In this document: piece by piece, positions 1-11,879 of the stretch
Layout of the letters: each line of letters begins with the position of its first letter
Position numbering within the stretch: position 1 is the stretch's first letter
Assembly (NCBI GenBank): GCA_963921195.1
Contig: OY992536.1
Coordinates: forward strand, 234,520,023-234,584,022
Source: Pegoplata infirma
Taxonomy: Eukaryota > Arthropoda > Insecta > Diptera > Anthomyiidae
DNA: 64,000 nt
Direction of reading: 5' to 3'
The notes under the pieces: generated by a model
Seen by the model: the letters and a program-made list of their open reading frames with translations, nothing else
Told to the model about the DNA's origin: nothing
Databases searched by the model: none
Made by a program: the position numbers and the translations under genes

Positions 1-456
1 TGGTTAGAAATATTTTACTTTCTGTAAAAAAACTTTTTTTTATTAATTTTTGAAAAAAAAAAAAAAAATACTAATTTTTTTTTGAGTGTAAAATTTTTTT
101 TGAGTGTATTTTTTTTTTTTTGTTTAAAAAAACTTTTTTTGTTAATTTTTGAAAAATAAAAAAAAATAATTTACCAATTTTTTTTTTTGAGTGTAAAATT
201 TTTTTTTAAGTGTAAACTTTTTTTTGGTTAGAAATATTTTATTTTCTGTAAAAAAACTTTTTTTTATTAATTTTTGAAAAAAAAAAAAAAAATACTAATT
301 TTTTTTTTTTTGAGTGTAAAATTTTTTTTGAGTGTATTTTTTTTTTTTTTTGTTTTAGTGTAAAAAAAACTTTTTTTCGTTAATTTTTGAAAAAAAAAAA
401 AAATAATTTACCAATTTTTTTTTGAGTGTAAAATTTTTTTTGAGTGTAAACTTTTT
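1..456 (-). repeat. AT-rich ~225-bp tandem duplication of DINE-A internal sequence
   Basis: Two units (from 1 and from 225) each start TGGTTAGAAATATTTTA and contain several TTGAGTGTAAA modules. The modules are the reverse complement of the ACACTCAAAA-rich 3' interior of the DINE-A copies at 3760 and 50580. The left end lies outside the window. Confidence 0.7.
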
Positions 457-1064
457 TATACCCTCCACTCTAGTGATAGAGGGTATATGGGGCAAAACGC
501 GTCAACGGTCCACACCCAAAAACAAATGTTGTCCGATTCAAGTATAATTTTGGCAAAATATTAGGTTAATGATAGGTAGTATAAATTACAAATATAAAAT
601 TTGTTGTTGAAATATTGGCAGAGTTACAGGGTTGGGAAGTTTTGATGTTTTTGAAAAGAATATATTTTGGTGAATTTTAATTAACACTTTGATGAAACAA
701 AAATCATAATTTAAAAAACTAATTTTAAAGTATTTTTGATGGCCTTTAAAATGGCACTTGTGGTATTTTTGAAAAAAATAAATTTGACCTTAAAATTCAA
801 GGTCAAAATATTAAATTGTAATTATCTTATAAGGGTCGCACTTTTAAATTTTTTTCACTAAGCCCATTAGAAAGCTTGACATTTTTTTTAATTTCGGTTT
901 TTAAAAAAAAATGGTATGTATGATACTTTATGAGAAATCAATTTTTTAGGAGTATATAACACTCAAATTGTACTGAAATCGCTTTAATCTGCATATAATA
1001 ACAACAACAAAAATCAATGCTTAGATAAAGTGTGCGTTGTAAACACACACAACAAACGTTGCAC

Positions 1065-2611
1065 CCCAGCAAAACTTTGGTAATGGGTGGTGATTATATA
1101 ACACATTACCAGGTAATGTATATATCTTATTTGTAGCATTATTTTATGATGTCTTACCAAACATTTGTTCCACAACGTATTATTTTAAAGTGAAAAATAA
1201 TACATTACTAATAATTAGCTACGTAATGCATGATTATTGGAAAAAATATATTTCATATTTATTATTTCTAAACATTAAATCATGGATGACTTATATTTGG
1301 TTACATTATGTATTATTTGAAAGTTTGAAATAATGCATTATTTATAATTGAATACATAATGCATTACAATAACATAAAAAATAAATATTTTATAAAAAAA
1401 TGCATAAGTTTAAACTAGAGATGGATTCACGACAGAAATTTGTTAATGACACACACTCACCCAGGAGTATATTTTATCTCGCTTACAATCACGTGAGTAA
1501 TAGGGCTATACGTTTTTTACATTTTTTGAAAATATCAAAATTGGCATAGCACAGTCATATAGACCGTGAAAAACTATAAAGAAAAATGTTTTCACTTTTT
1601 CGCGGATGTTAAAAAAGTACACGCACCAAACGCGATGAAGTTTTAAATTACTATTTTCTTATTTTTTTTTTAATAGCATAATGCAGCTATTTTAACTATG
1701 ATTCCGCTTTAATCAAGTACGAAACTAAAGCTAAGGTTGGCGGGGAAGGTACCCATGGGGTACTACTCACCTTCCCAACAACATTTTAACGTTCATTTTA
1801 ATACCAAGTTACCAAACTAAGCTTTACTCAATATGTGCATTTATTTGAGGAAAATAGTTTGACATATAGTTCTCAGATCACTGATTTTGGGAAGATGACT
1901 TTATATCTCTGGAGGAGTCGCTAGGTAGATTTAAAAACGCTCAGATGCTTCTTAAGATATTGGGAAAAAGAAGAATCAATAATTCCAAACCAGCAAAGAA
2001 GTAATATTTGCGCGAAATGTGGCACTATGGTAGTCCAGGATATTTATCCTTTATGTAAATCAGCACGAACTTTAAATCTAAAGTTTATTTCCTTCAATAA
2101 ATAGACATTAGAACATTTTTAACATTTTTACTTGTTGTTAAATTAAAAATACATAAATTTTGTGATTTTAAAAATAATCTTGAGGACTTTTAGAAAATGC
2201 ATTTGGTGCGTGTGGTTTTTTTTGCAAAATGATCGGAGAAAGCGATTTTGTTTAATTAAATAACATTGTCCATCACGTGGTGCTATGCCAAAAATTTGGT
2301 TATAGCCCTAGTGAGTAAATTTAATACAAAATTACTTTTTCACTACTCGTAACACCTTATATATTACGTTCTGGTATGCTATATTATATACCTTACTCGT
2401 AACCTATGAAATATCATATATTTTACACCTTACTCGTATTCTTTGTTATAAATTTATGACTTATTTTATACCTTACTGGTATTCTTTGTGATAATGTATA
2501 TGCATTACTTTTAGTCTCATCGCCTGTTAAAATCATCAATGCTGCAATGTATAAAATAAGAGATCTTATACCTTATTTTATACCTTATATGGTAAGGTAA
2601 GTTTTGCTGGG
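1065..2611. mobile_element. Nested element with CCCAGCAAAA termini
   Basis: Termini CCCAGCAAAACTTTGG and GGTAAGTTTTGCTGGG, flanked by AC on both sides (2-bp target duplication). Subterminal arms are rich in TAATGCATTA and ACCTTACTCGTA short repeats. The same termini delimit the 232-bp element at 30466. Its own centre holds the hAT-like element at 1501-2310. Confidence 0.65.
1501..2310. mobile_element. hAT-like non-autonomous element, innermost of the nest
   Basis: Termini TAGGGCTATA and TATAGCCCTA, with perfect 8-bp duplications GTGAGTAA at 1493-1500 and 2311-2318. Inner repeat parts such as TTGGCATAGCAC and CGCACCAAA are also inverted. An 8-bp duplication with TAGGG ends is typical of hAT elements. 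No coding sequence. Confidence 0.75.
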
Positions 2612-3229
2612 ACGCATAAAAAATAAAGAAATCAGTACAGTTTGGGTGTTATGTACTCGTAAAAAAATTGATTTCTCATAAAGTATCATACATACCATTT
2701 TTTTTAAAAAAACCGAAATTAAAAAAAATTTCAACCTTTCTAGTGGGCTTTGTGAAAAAAATCTAAAAGTGCGACCCTTATAAGATAAATTCAATTTAAT
2801 ATTTTGACCTTGAATTTTAAGGTCAAATTTATTTTTTTCAAAAAAAAACACAAATGCCATTTTAAAGGCCGTCAAAAATACTTTAAAAGTCGTTTTTAAA
2901 ATTATAATTTTTGTTTCATCAAAATGTTAATTAAAATTCACCAAAATATGTTCTTTTCAAAAACATCAAAACTTTCCAACCCTGTAACTCTGCCAATATT
3001 TCATCAAAAAATTTTATATTTGTAATTTAGAATACCTATCATTAACCTACTATTTTACCAAAATTATACTTAAATTGGACAACATTTGTTTTTTGGTGTG
3101 GACCTTTGACGCGTTTTGCCCCATATATAAGTTTGTCATTCCGTTTGTAACACATCGAAATATAGGTCTAGGACCCCATAAAGTATATATATTCATGATC
3201 CTTGATCGATTTTAAGTCGACCTAGCGAT

Positions 3230-3273
3230 GTCCGTCCGTCCGTCCGTCCGTCCGTCCGTCCGTCCGTCCGTCC

Positions 3274-3316
<43 letters not shown>

Positions 3317-3319
3317 CGT
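3230..3319 (+). repeat. (GTCC)n(GTCT)n microsatellite inside DINE-A
   Basis: About 22 tetranucleotide repeats switching from GTCC to GTCT. This is the most expanded example of the GTCY tract found in every DINE copy in the window. Confidence 0.95.
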
Positions 3320-4302
3320 TGAAAACACGCTAACTTTTGAAAGACTTTACGGAGGTTCCTGAAGTTTGACATATATGTTGACCATTTACCGGGTCAGGTT
3401 GGTATTGCAATCCAGCGAAATCGGTCCAGTGGTTCAAAAGTTATGAGTAAAAGAGTAAATTTCGGCAAGGGTATTTTTCGAATTTACGAGATTAAAACCA
3501 CTATAACTATCGAAAGACAATTCTGAGGGTGCTGAAGCTTGGCATATATATTTGTCGTTCCCCAATTCTTTTTTTTGAATTTCAGCAAAATCGGTTTAGT
3601 GATTCAAAAGTTATTAAGAAAACCGTGAATTTCAGATTGGATCCACCATAAACCACGTGGTGAAAAAAACGGTAAACAAGCTAAATAATATTGGTAAGTC
3701 AGAAAAATGTTTTAAAAAGTATTTTTGTCAGTCACAAACATTTTTACACAAAAAAAAAATACACTCGAAAAATTTTACACTCAAAAAAAATTTGTAAATT
3801 TTTTTTTTTTCAAAAATGACTCAAAAAAGGTTTTTATTCAAAATAAAATATTTCTAATTAAAATTGCTACTTTTTTTTCACTTACTATTACTAAACGGGC
3901 ATTGTGTGCATACATAAATTCGGCCAAGTCGAATTTAACTTTTCTACTTGTTTTTTAGGTAATTGCATTTATATTATCGTTGTTATTGTAGTGTAGTCAG
4001 ATAAAAACGCCGTTAGTTTTTTGTCTTGTTTATCAATATATTGAGGTGAGTTAAAGTATAAACAACGCCATTTTGCGTGCATTTTATAGTTGTTGTTTTC
4101 TTGTATCAATTCTTTTATTCTGTATAGTTGGTGTTATTTAACTAGTAACTAAAACGGCATTGCCATTTTTTGTTAGTTGTTGTTGTTGTTTATATTATTA
4201 GGAGTAAAAAATATGTATGTACATAGAGACTTAAAATTACGCATTATTATCAGTTCGAAAAACAAATATGCAAATACATACATTAAGTTTAGTCTCAACC
4301 TC

Positions 4303-4368
4303 GGTTAATATTGTGGAGGGTATTCATAGATTCGGCCAAGTCGAATTTGACTTTTCTACTTGTTTTTA
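4303..4368 (+). mobile_element. DINE-A 3'-end fragment
   Basis: Carries the GTGGAGGGTATTCATAGATT 3' hairpin region, TTCGGCCAAGTCGAA and CTACTTGTTT in plus orientation, directly followed by an oppositely oriented DINE-A body. Confidence 0.7.
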
Positions 4369-4794
4369 AGTGTATTTTTTTTTTTGGTTTAGTGTAAAAA
4401 TATTTTTGTGCGACAAAAATACCTTTTAAAATATTTTTCTGACTTACAAATGTTTTTAAAACATGTTTAACTAATCTGAAATTTACGGTTTTGCTAATAA
4501 CTTTTGAACCGCCGGACCGATTTGGCTGAAATTTAAAACGAACCGGACCAGAGGAACGGTAAATATATATGCCACACTTCAGCACCCTCAGAATTGCTGT
4601 TCGAAAGTTACAGTGTGTTTTATCTCGTAAATTCCAGAAAATCCCTTGCCGAAATTCACTCACTTGCTTATAACTTTTGAACCACTGGAGGGATTTCGCT
4701 GGATTGCAATACCAACCTGACCAGGTAAATGTCCAACATATATGCCAAACTTCAGGAGCCTCCGTAAAGTCTTTCAAAAGTTAGCGTGTTTTCA

Positions 4795-4840
<46 letters not shown>

Positions 4841-5003
4841 GGACAGACGGACGGACGGACGGACGGACATCGCTAGATCGTCTTAAAATCGATCGAGGAT
4901 CATGAACATATATACTTTATGGGGTCCTAGACCAATATTTCGAGGTGTTACAAACGGAATGACAAACTTATATATACCCTCTATCACTAGAGTGGAGGGT
5001 ATA
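4369..5003 (-). mobile_element. DINE-A, minus strand, 3' end missing
   Basis: Reads in reverse: ACACTAAA-rich interior, AGCAAAACCGTAAATTTCAG, the GTCT/GTCC tract (4795-4868 as GACA/GACG), ATATACTTTATGGGGTCC and the terminal hairpin at 4973-5003. The 3' terminus of this copy is absent and an opposite-strand DINE-A end is found instead. Confidence 0.75.
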
Positions 5004-5265
5004 ATAAGTTTTAATGCCTATTGATACCATATGGGTATAAAAACAAATCCTTAATTATAGAATTATTCATTTAAATTTTTAAAATTAATTATCTTTTATA
5101 CACCGATATCACTTAAGATTTTGCTTATTGGGTTAGTATATAATATATTCTAACGTATTAAACTAATATATGTATATTGCATATTAAATTGTTTATTTGT
5201 AACTTACAGTTTTTTTTTTTTTTTTGAAGACTATAATTTTACATTTAACCTCTTCTGCTTTGCAG

Positions 5266-5293
5266 GCGATGATGAGAGCTCAGATCATCCAAG
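5266..5293 (+). other. Candidate 28-nt micro-exon
   Basis: The tract CCTCTTCTGCTTTGCAG is a very good acceptor in otherwise AT-rich DNA. It is followed by 28 nt at about 50% GC and then AAG/GTATTC, a fair donor. In one phase the piece reads DDESSDHP, an acidic hydrophilic insert. Micro-exons of this kind occur in long fly neural genes. No host gene is identified. Confidence 0.35.
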
Positions 5294-7887
5294 GTATTCT
5301 AAATTCTATTAAAAAAATAAAAAGATTATGCAAATATACAATAATTAAGTATCATCGATTGATACTATTTCAAAACCAATTTAATTATATTATGTATAAC
5401 AATAAAAAAAAATTAATTTAAAATATTGAGACATTAATTTGAACCGTCAGTGTTCATGCACTTAACATCGGTTGTAAAAATGTACAAAAAAAATTCAAAG
5501 TTATTATCTTTATTAACAGACCGACTGTAGAGTGCATGCATACAGCATGATCAACGATGGTTTAATTAATATAAAAAAAAGAGAACAAATCTCAACATTG
5601 CTATTTAAGTGAAGCTTAAACTGTTATACTTAACAGTACCAAAAATTTATAATAAAGAAATTTTAAATGTTATACTTAGTAACTACTGCACTCATTAGAA
5701 TTTTGTGACGTCACTGTTGTGTTCTCAAAACTAGTTCTTATATGTTGTTGTTGGTTGTGAATTTGAATTTAAAAGCACAGTTGAGAACAATTATATAGGC
5801 TTAAAAGAATGGATGTTTTGTTTTTACATTGCTAATTATGATGATAATGACGTTTCATTTTGTTGGATGATGATGAAGATAGTTTGTGATGATTAAGTAT
5901 ATTTTACCATATTAAAACGTTTTTAATTATTAAGGTGATCATGAAGTCGGACTTAGACGAATTTAACCAATTTTAATTAAGTTGCCGTGTATGATTGTAG
6001 ATTTAGATCAGAATTTAAATTTCAAAACTGGTGATATAGTTATTTTTGGACATAAATATCATGTTGATTAATATTGTAGGTTATAATCATTACCACAACG
6101 ATTCTTCATACATTTTAGGGTATAATTTCCAGTAATAAAATTTTTATCAAAATTTTGTCACACAACTGTTATTTTGGTTTGTTGTTAACGATCATCGTAT
6201 TAAGCACCAGTATTAAATTTTTTTTTTTTTTTATATAAATTATGGAATCTTCCTTACAATTGTTTGGACAAATGCTGTTGTAAATCAAATAATGAGGTTG
6301 TGTACTAAACTTCGTAATTTACTTAAAAACCATCCTCATTATGATTTAAACGATCGGTATTTCGTCAATGGACGACATGTACATTAAAATGAAGAAACTT
6401 TGGGTTGGAACTAGACCGAAATTATCATTTTAGATTTTTAGGTTAAGTCACTCGGGTTTTTACGAATCCAAACTCTTGTTGGATTTGGATGTATTTCCAG
6501 CATTAAAACCCTATAAAATACATTTTTTTAAACCACTGAATAATACTTTTTAAAGACATTTTCTTACCAATATAAATTGGGTTTCCAAAATTTTTGAATA
6601 CAATGGTGGGGCCTTCCCAGACTATGCAAGGTATTAAACCAATATGGCGGATTTTGTGTTCGGCTAAATATTTAGAATTCAGTAAATTTCCACTATAATT
6701 TGACCCGAATAATAAAACTATCATTAAAAACTTTGTAACCCGAATAACTTTTTGTTAAACTTGATCAAAAAAATACTTTATATATAAAACGATGTGAAAC
6801 GATTATCAAACTTTAATTATTTTATATCTCGTAATTTCGGAAGAGACGATTTAACTTGATGAAAACCACGATGAGAAAGAAATTAAAAAACGAAAAGAAC
6901 ACGACTTGTTACTTATGGTAGTGGTTTGATAACAAATCGATAAATATTTGTTTAATTAGGCACTCGTAAACCTGTTCGTTTTTACGCACATATGTTTTGC
7001 AGGGTGCGGATATCATCGTAAGATTTATGTCATGCAAAAAGTTGTAACATAAACCGTTGAAATGCATTTTTCTACGCTATTCTTATGAAATTTTTAACGT
7101 TAAATAAAAAACATCTTTAATTGTTTTGCCTTTTTTTTTTACATTTTTAGTAAAACACCTGTAATTTTTATATAAAATTTAAGGTTTAATAAAATAATAA
7201 CGTTTACGACCAAACTACTACATCCTATCGTTTTTACTGGCAAATTTTTCAAGTGAATGATTTATGTTGTGATAATGCATATTTTATGCTGTGCTAATGC
7301 TATAAGCATAATTGTTACATAATTATAGTATGCAAAAATCGCATGCGATATTATTTTCAAAAATTGAAACTGTTCTTACGTTTGTTGTTATTAATATAAA
7401 TTAAAAAGTTGACTATTTAAGGAAAATACTGTATTAGTTAAATTTAGTGAATAAGAAGACGTTAGTATGACAACTTATAGTTTATTTTAAAAACGATTGT
7501 ATGATATTATTTAGATAGAAAATTGATGATATAAAATGCTTTATTTTTGTAATACTGTTGCATAACATAGGTTGAAAAATAATAAAAAAATATATATTTA
7601 CAAAATTTACCAAAATCTGTTACAACTCTGAGAAATTCAATTAGGAACCGTGTTTTTTGGAATATTTTATAAAATTTTTTTTTTTTTTGTTTTTTTGCTT
7701 CATTTTATATCTAATTGCATTTATTTTAACAAAAAATCAATTAAATTTTTTTGTAAAAATTATTTTTTTTTATGGAATTTAATTGCGAAATTCAATTAGG
7801 ATATTTGAAAATTTCTTTAAAAATGAAAATATTTTTTTAGTGAACTAAAAAATTTTTATTTTGGTTTGATTAACAATTAGTAAAAAC
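5294..7887. other. Unique AT-rich DNA, no gene recognised
   Basis: No recognisable coding sequence, long inverted repeat or copy of the window's repeat families, apart from poly-T/A runs and an AT-rich patch with CAATTAGGA motifs near 7620-7800. A 73-codon minus ORF at 6503-6724 has no recognisable domain. This may be intronic. Confidence 0.5.
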
Positions 7888-8177
7888 TTACAAGGAGAGT
7901 CTCCCTGGTGTCACCCTCCGATCTTTATGAAATATGTTGTTCAGAACAAAAATTATTTCAACACGTATTGTTTTTTTAGCGGCCCAAACTCATTTTTAGG
8001 GGTGTCGATTTGTATGGGGGGAAGTTGACCTTTTCAGTTTTTTACGATTTACGCCTATTTACTCAAAATTAGTATAGGCATATTTGGTATCAGATTAAAT
8101 TCATTTAAAATACCTATCTTAAAATTTTCGACTTATTAACAAAAAAAATCTTCAAATTTTGGCATTTTACTCAATAT

Positions 8178-9061
8178 TATTATTATTATTATATCTTTAT
8201 TAGTCAATGGAACATAAATTCCTTACAGACTAAGATATACAAAAAGTAGTATATAAACATAAAACATAGCTTATAACATTATTTAAAAAATTGAAATTCA
8301 CGCACATTAACATCCGCAGGCCACAACGAGGGCTTAAAAAGCTCCTTATATAGTCCAGCAGTGATGCCAAGCTTAAAAGAAATTCCACTTAGCGTTTTCA
8401 AGTCAGTGCCAGTTTTGAGAAGCTTGTAACACTTTAAATGGGCTTTCTCAATACTTAAATGTTTCTCAACATAGTCGATTATCTGATCAGCAGTTACACT
8501 GGGCTTGAACGACGACAGATGAACCCATTTTTTATTGGCAATAACTTCTAACTCGTTGTTATTGTTGTCTCCAACAATAACTTCCTTACATTTTTTCTTA
8601 ATTACATTCCATCCCAAATTGTTATCTGGGATGTCACTTTTAGCAGTAGCTGCATTCAAATTGTCATCAGATGTTTGAGAAAAACAGAGGCTCTCTCTTC
8701 TAACACGTGTACAAGCAGAACTTAGATTTTTAACATTACGATCAACAGCATCATCATTATGGATATAATGATCATTATGACATATGCTCTTTTTAACATG
8801 ACCTATTGATTCAGTAGCAACCACAGCACTATCTGCATTATTATTTAAAGCAGGAACAACAACAGCATTACTTTTGACACGATGATCATCAAAGGGATTA
8901 CTTGCAGAAATAGACGAAAACGAACCAGACAAATGTGAACGACCTCTTCTTTGTTGTAAATCATTTTTAGAGTTTTTAACTTTACTTTTCGCAAGTGTTT
9001 TATTGTTTTTTGTAGAAACACTTTCACAAGCATTGTTGCTTTTCTCGACATAGTCATAGAA
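8178..9061 (-). mobile_element. 5'-truncated non-LTR retroelement containing only ORF1
   Basis: 884 bp inserted in repeat D, flanked by AATAT (8173-8177 and 9062-9066). The uninterrupted site is visible in the second D copy near 49245 (TTTACTCAATATGACG). On the minus strand it runs ORF1, stop, a ~75-nt 3'UTR with AATAAAGATA, then an (ATA)n tail, as expected for CR1/L2-like elements with microsatellite tails. No ORF2 lies between ORF1 and the tail. Confidence 0.7.
8279..9059 (-). pseudogene. Retrotransposon ORF1 protein, C-terminal part
   Basis: The open frame on the minus strand continues upstream of 8932 without a stop to the 5' truncation point near 9060, so the ~260 codons are a C-terminal fragment with no start of their own. 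The N-terminal part is low complexity, rich in Asn, Ser and Asp. The last ~85 residues form a compact domain (KWVHLSSFKPSVTADQIIDY ... GISFKLGIT ... PSLWPADVNVREF). From memory this resembles the C-terminal ORF1p domain of insect CR1-type elements (pattern ISFK-x-G ... LW-P-x-G-V-x-V-R-x-F). Such ORF1 proteins bind nucleic acid in the retrotransposon RNP. The frame is intact although the element is truncated, suggesting a fairly recent insertion. Confidence 0.65.
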
Positions 9062-9093
9062 AATATGACGAAAAGTTGAGCATATTTGGACAC

Positions 9094-10334
9094 TAGAGCA
9101 CCCGTATGTGCATAATTGTTTTTTTTATCGCTCCCTGGGAGTAAAAAATAATATCTATCCAGAAATCGGACTCCTAGGTTGCAAACATACCAAGTGGTTT
9201 GAACTTTTGACCTCAAATATGGGCTAAAAAATCTTTATAGATTAATTTGGCTGTAGCTCTTAAAAAAAAAGTTTTTCGCAATTAACTTTCATAACAATTT
9301 TTTTCTAAAATCAAAATGCAAAGATTTTTCTCTCATTTTGTTTTAACCTAAATATGTCCGATCGCGGTGTTTTGAGCGATTAAAGTCACATTTGGGTGAG
9401 GACTTTTTTTTTAAATTCTAGTAAATTTTTAAATTGGGAAAAGTTTGAGTGTATATATCGATAACTTCCTTGAAAAATTGCCAAAATCCTATCAATCATA
9501 TAAAAATCGCATATTATAACACTTTAAGAAGTTTTAATTAAAAAAAAATAAATAAATTTGGACCATTTTTGAAGAAGTTTGATAAAATACGGAAAATGAT
9601 AGTTTTTTTTTTGAAAATTCGATATCTTTTGAACGGGTATCTCAAAAACTTGAAAATTAACTTGGGTGGGGTTTTTAGCAAGGTTCTAAAAAAATTTCAA
9701 AAAAATTAAAAAATGTAAAATAAAAATTTTTCAAAGTGTCCGATTTGGCACTGAATACCCCATATATATTTAGGGAAATCCTAGACAGATGTTTCGGAGC
9801 TTAACACACGGAATTACAAAGTGAGTATTCGCCTATGAGTTTCAGAGTAGTACTTTGGAATTTTTTCATGGAAGGGTCGATATATTTTTGCAAACATTTT
9901 TTTTTTGGAAAACTACATTCAAACCCCTATTAAAGTATGCAAAGAGCTCAAATTTTCCACAATTTAAAACTTTACGAGAATTTAAAAAAAAAAAAAAAAA
10001 AAGTACTAACCCAAATTTCAACTTTAACCGCTCAAAACACCGCGATTTAGGTTAAAACAATATGAGAGAAAAATCATTGCGTTTTGATTCTACAAAAAAA
10101 TTGTTATGGGAATTAGTTGCGAAAAACTTTTATCTTAAGAGTTACACCCAAATTAATCTATAAAGGTTTTTTACCCCATTTTTGAGGTCAAAAGTTCAAA
10201 CCGCTTGGCCTGTTAACAACCTAGAAGTCCAATTTCTGGACACATATTATTTTTTTCTCCAAACCCAACCGAAATTGAGCGAGGAGCGATAAAAATACAA
10301 TTTTGCACATCCCATACATTTTTTGGGTGCTCTA
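9094..10334. mobile_element. hAT-like foldback (TAGAGCACCC ends)
   Basis: Perfect 8-bp duplication TTGGACAC at 9086-9093 and 10335-10342; the empty site TTGGGCAC is present in repeat D copy 2 near 49254. Arms of about 300 bp match inversely (for example CAAACCGCTTGG against CCAAGTGGTTTG). The loop holds an unrelated block ending in DINE-like sequence near 9755-9830. Confidence 0.75.
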
Positions 10335-10562
10335 TTGGACACGTTCTTTGCACACGAAGTTAGGTTTTCCAAAGAGCTTTTATTTGGTATATAACTTGAC
10401 AAGGTTTCTTTATATAAGATAGGAGATAAACGCAAAAAACTGAAAAATGACCATTTTTCCCCCCTCATTTTTATCACCTAAATATAAATTTGGGCCGTTA
10501 AGAAGAAATAAGTGTCCCTTTATTATTCCTGGTCTACAAAATAAAACCAAAAAACCAATCTA

Positions 10563-11240
10563 CACGAATCCGTCTCAGAATCTAAGACTTTTTCTATACG
10601 AAAAATGTCTCAGAATCTGAGACTTTTTTATAGGAAAAATGGTTCAGCGTCTGATTTTTTTATGCGAAAAATATCTCGAAATCTGAGAATTTCTTTATAC
10701 GGGAAATGTCTCAAAATCTGAGATTTTTCTATACGAAGATTTCTATCTGAGATTTTTTCTATAAGAAAATTGTATCGGAATCTGAGACTTTTTGTTTACG
10801 AAAAATGTCTCAAAATCTGAGACTTTCTATACAAAAAATATCTCAGAAACTGAGACTTTTTCTTTCCAAAAAATGTCTCAGAATCTGAGACTTTTCCATA
10901 TGAAAAATGTCTCAGAATGTGAGATTTTTTTTATACGAATTTTTTCTATGTCTCAAAATCTGAGACTTTGCATACGATAAGTGTATTAATATCTGAAACT
11001 TTTTATTTTGGCAAAACTTCTATGAACTTTAGACTTTTAAAATCTCAGAATCTGAAACTTTTTCTGTACGAAATTAATTTTACAATCTGAAACTTTTTAT
11101 TTAGGAAAATTTCTAAGAATTTAAGACTTTTGATATAGGACAAATTGCTCCTTTAGAAAAAGTCTCAGATGTATACGAAAAATCTGTTAGATTCTGAGAA
11201 AATTTTTCTGTAAGAAAATGTGAAATTTTATTTAAAAAAA
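10563..11240 (-). repeat. Degenerate palindromic minisatellite (TCTCAGAATCTGAGA)
   Basis: About 18-20 diverged units of 33-40 bp, each with CTCAGAATCTGAGAC and a TTTTTCTATACGAAAAA spacer. Same family as the 37905-39150 array, in the opposite reading. Confidence 0.85.
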
Positions 11241-11419
11241 AAAAAATTGCTCCATTTTCGTATTAGCGAATTTGTTGACATTTCGGGCCCCCTTAGGTCT
11301 GGGGCCCTGGGCACGTGACCAGTGTGCCCTAATGGTTAAAACGGTAATGCTTGGAACCTATTTTTAGACAAATGCTGTTGTCTGGTATTATATGTTAGGT
11401 CTTGGTGGACTAAAATGTT

Positions 11420-11850
11420 CATCAATTTCTTTTTTTCATCAAATTTGTTTTTTTTCCTAATTTTTTTTTTATAATTTTTTTTTTATCCAAATTTTTTTTT
11501 TTAATAAAAAAAAAAAAATTTTTTAATAAAATCAATTTTTAAATTTTTTTTCACCAAAAACTTTTTTACGTCAAATTTTTTTTTTATCAAAAATTTTTTT
11601 TCGTTAAATTTTTTTTTATCAAAAACTTTTTTTATAATTTTTTTTTCATTTTTTTTTGTGAGGATGTTTTTTTTTTTCATTATATTTTTTCTTCATCAAA
11701 AACTTTTTTTCATCAAAAAAAAATTTTCTACCAAAAGTTTTGTTTCGTGAAAACTTTTTTTTAACAAAATTTTTAGTTTTCATCAACAAATTTTTCTTTT
11801 AATTTTTTCTTATTTTTTTTTACAAAAACCACCTTTTTACCAAGTCTAAA
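11420..11850. repeat. T-rich low-complexity region
   Basis: Irregular repeats of poly-T separated by CATCAAAAAC or ATCAAA. No coding potential. Confidence 0.85.
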
Positions 11851-11879
11851 ATTCTGACATAAAAATACTCCATTTGTTT

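Larger units (their letters stand above)
489..3122. mobile_element. 2.6-kb foldback element with ~0.5-kb terminal inverted repeats (GGGGCA family)
   Basis: Starts GGGGCAAAACGCGTCAA and ends with the reverse complement. The arms at about 489-985 and 2625-3122 match with some divergence. It is flanked by ATAT on both sides inside DINE-A, and the empty site (GAGGGTATATATAAG) is seen at 50008. No transposase is recognisable. The centre is occupied by the element at 1065-2611. Confidence 0.8.
457..3954 (+). mobile_element. DINE-A (DINE-1/Helentron-like), split by a foldback insertion
   Basis: The 5' hairpin (TATACCCTCCACTC...GAGGGTATA) is at 457-487. After the 489-3122 insertion the element resumes with GTTTGTCATTCCGTTTGTAA, ACCCCATAAAGTATATAT, a GTCC/GTCT microsatellite and the 3' end with the short palindrome TTCGGCCAAGTCGAA and CTACTTGTT. 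This block order is that of DINE-1, a non-autonomous rolling-circle element of flies. Confidence 0.75.
7888..10550. repeat. Dispersed repeat D, copy 1 (interrupted)
   Basis: Starts TTACAAGGAGAGTCTCCCTG and ends CTACAAAATAAAACCAA, matching copy 2 at 47701-49480. D sequence occupies 7888-8177, 9062-9093 and 10335-10550; the gaps are a retroelement and a hAT-like foldback. Its class is unknown. Confidence 0.7.

Noticed and set aside
2585..2875. 96-codon minus ORF in the first foldback
   Set aside because: It is arm sequence; the other arm lacks the matching frame.
4295..4777. 160-codon minus ORF
   Set aside because: Lies across the fused DINE-A pieces; equivalent ORFs are not conserved in other DINE copies.
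6503..6724. 73-codon minus ORF in unique DNA
   Set aside because: No recognisable domain, no splice context and average composition; cannot be supported as a gene.
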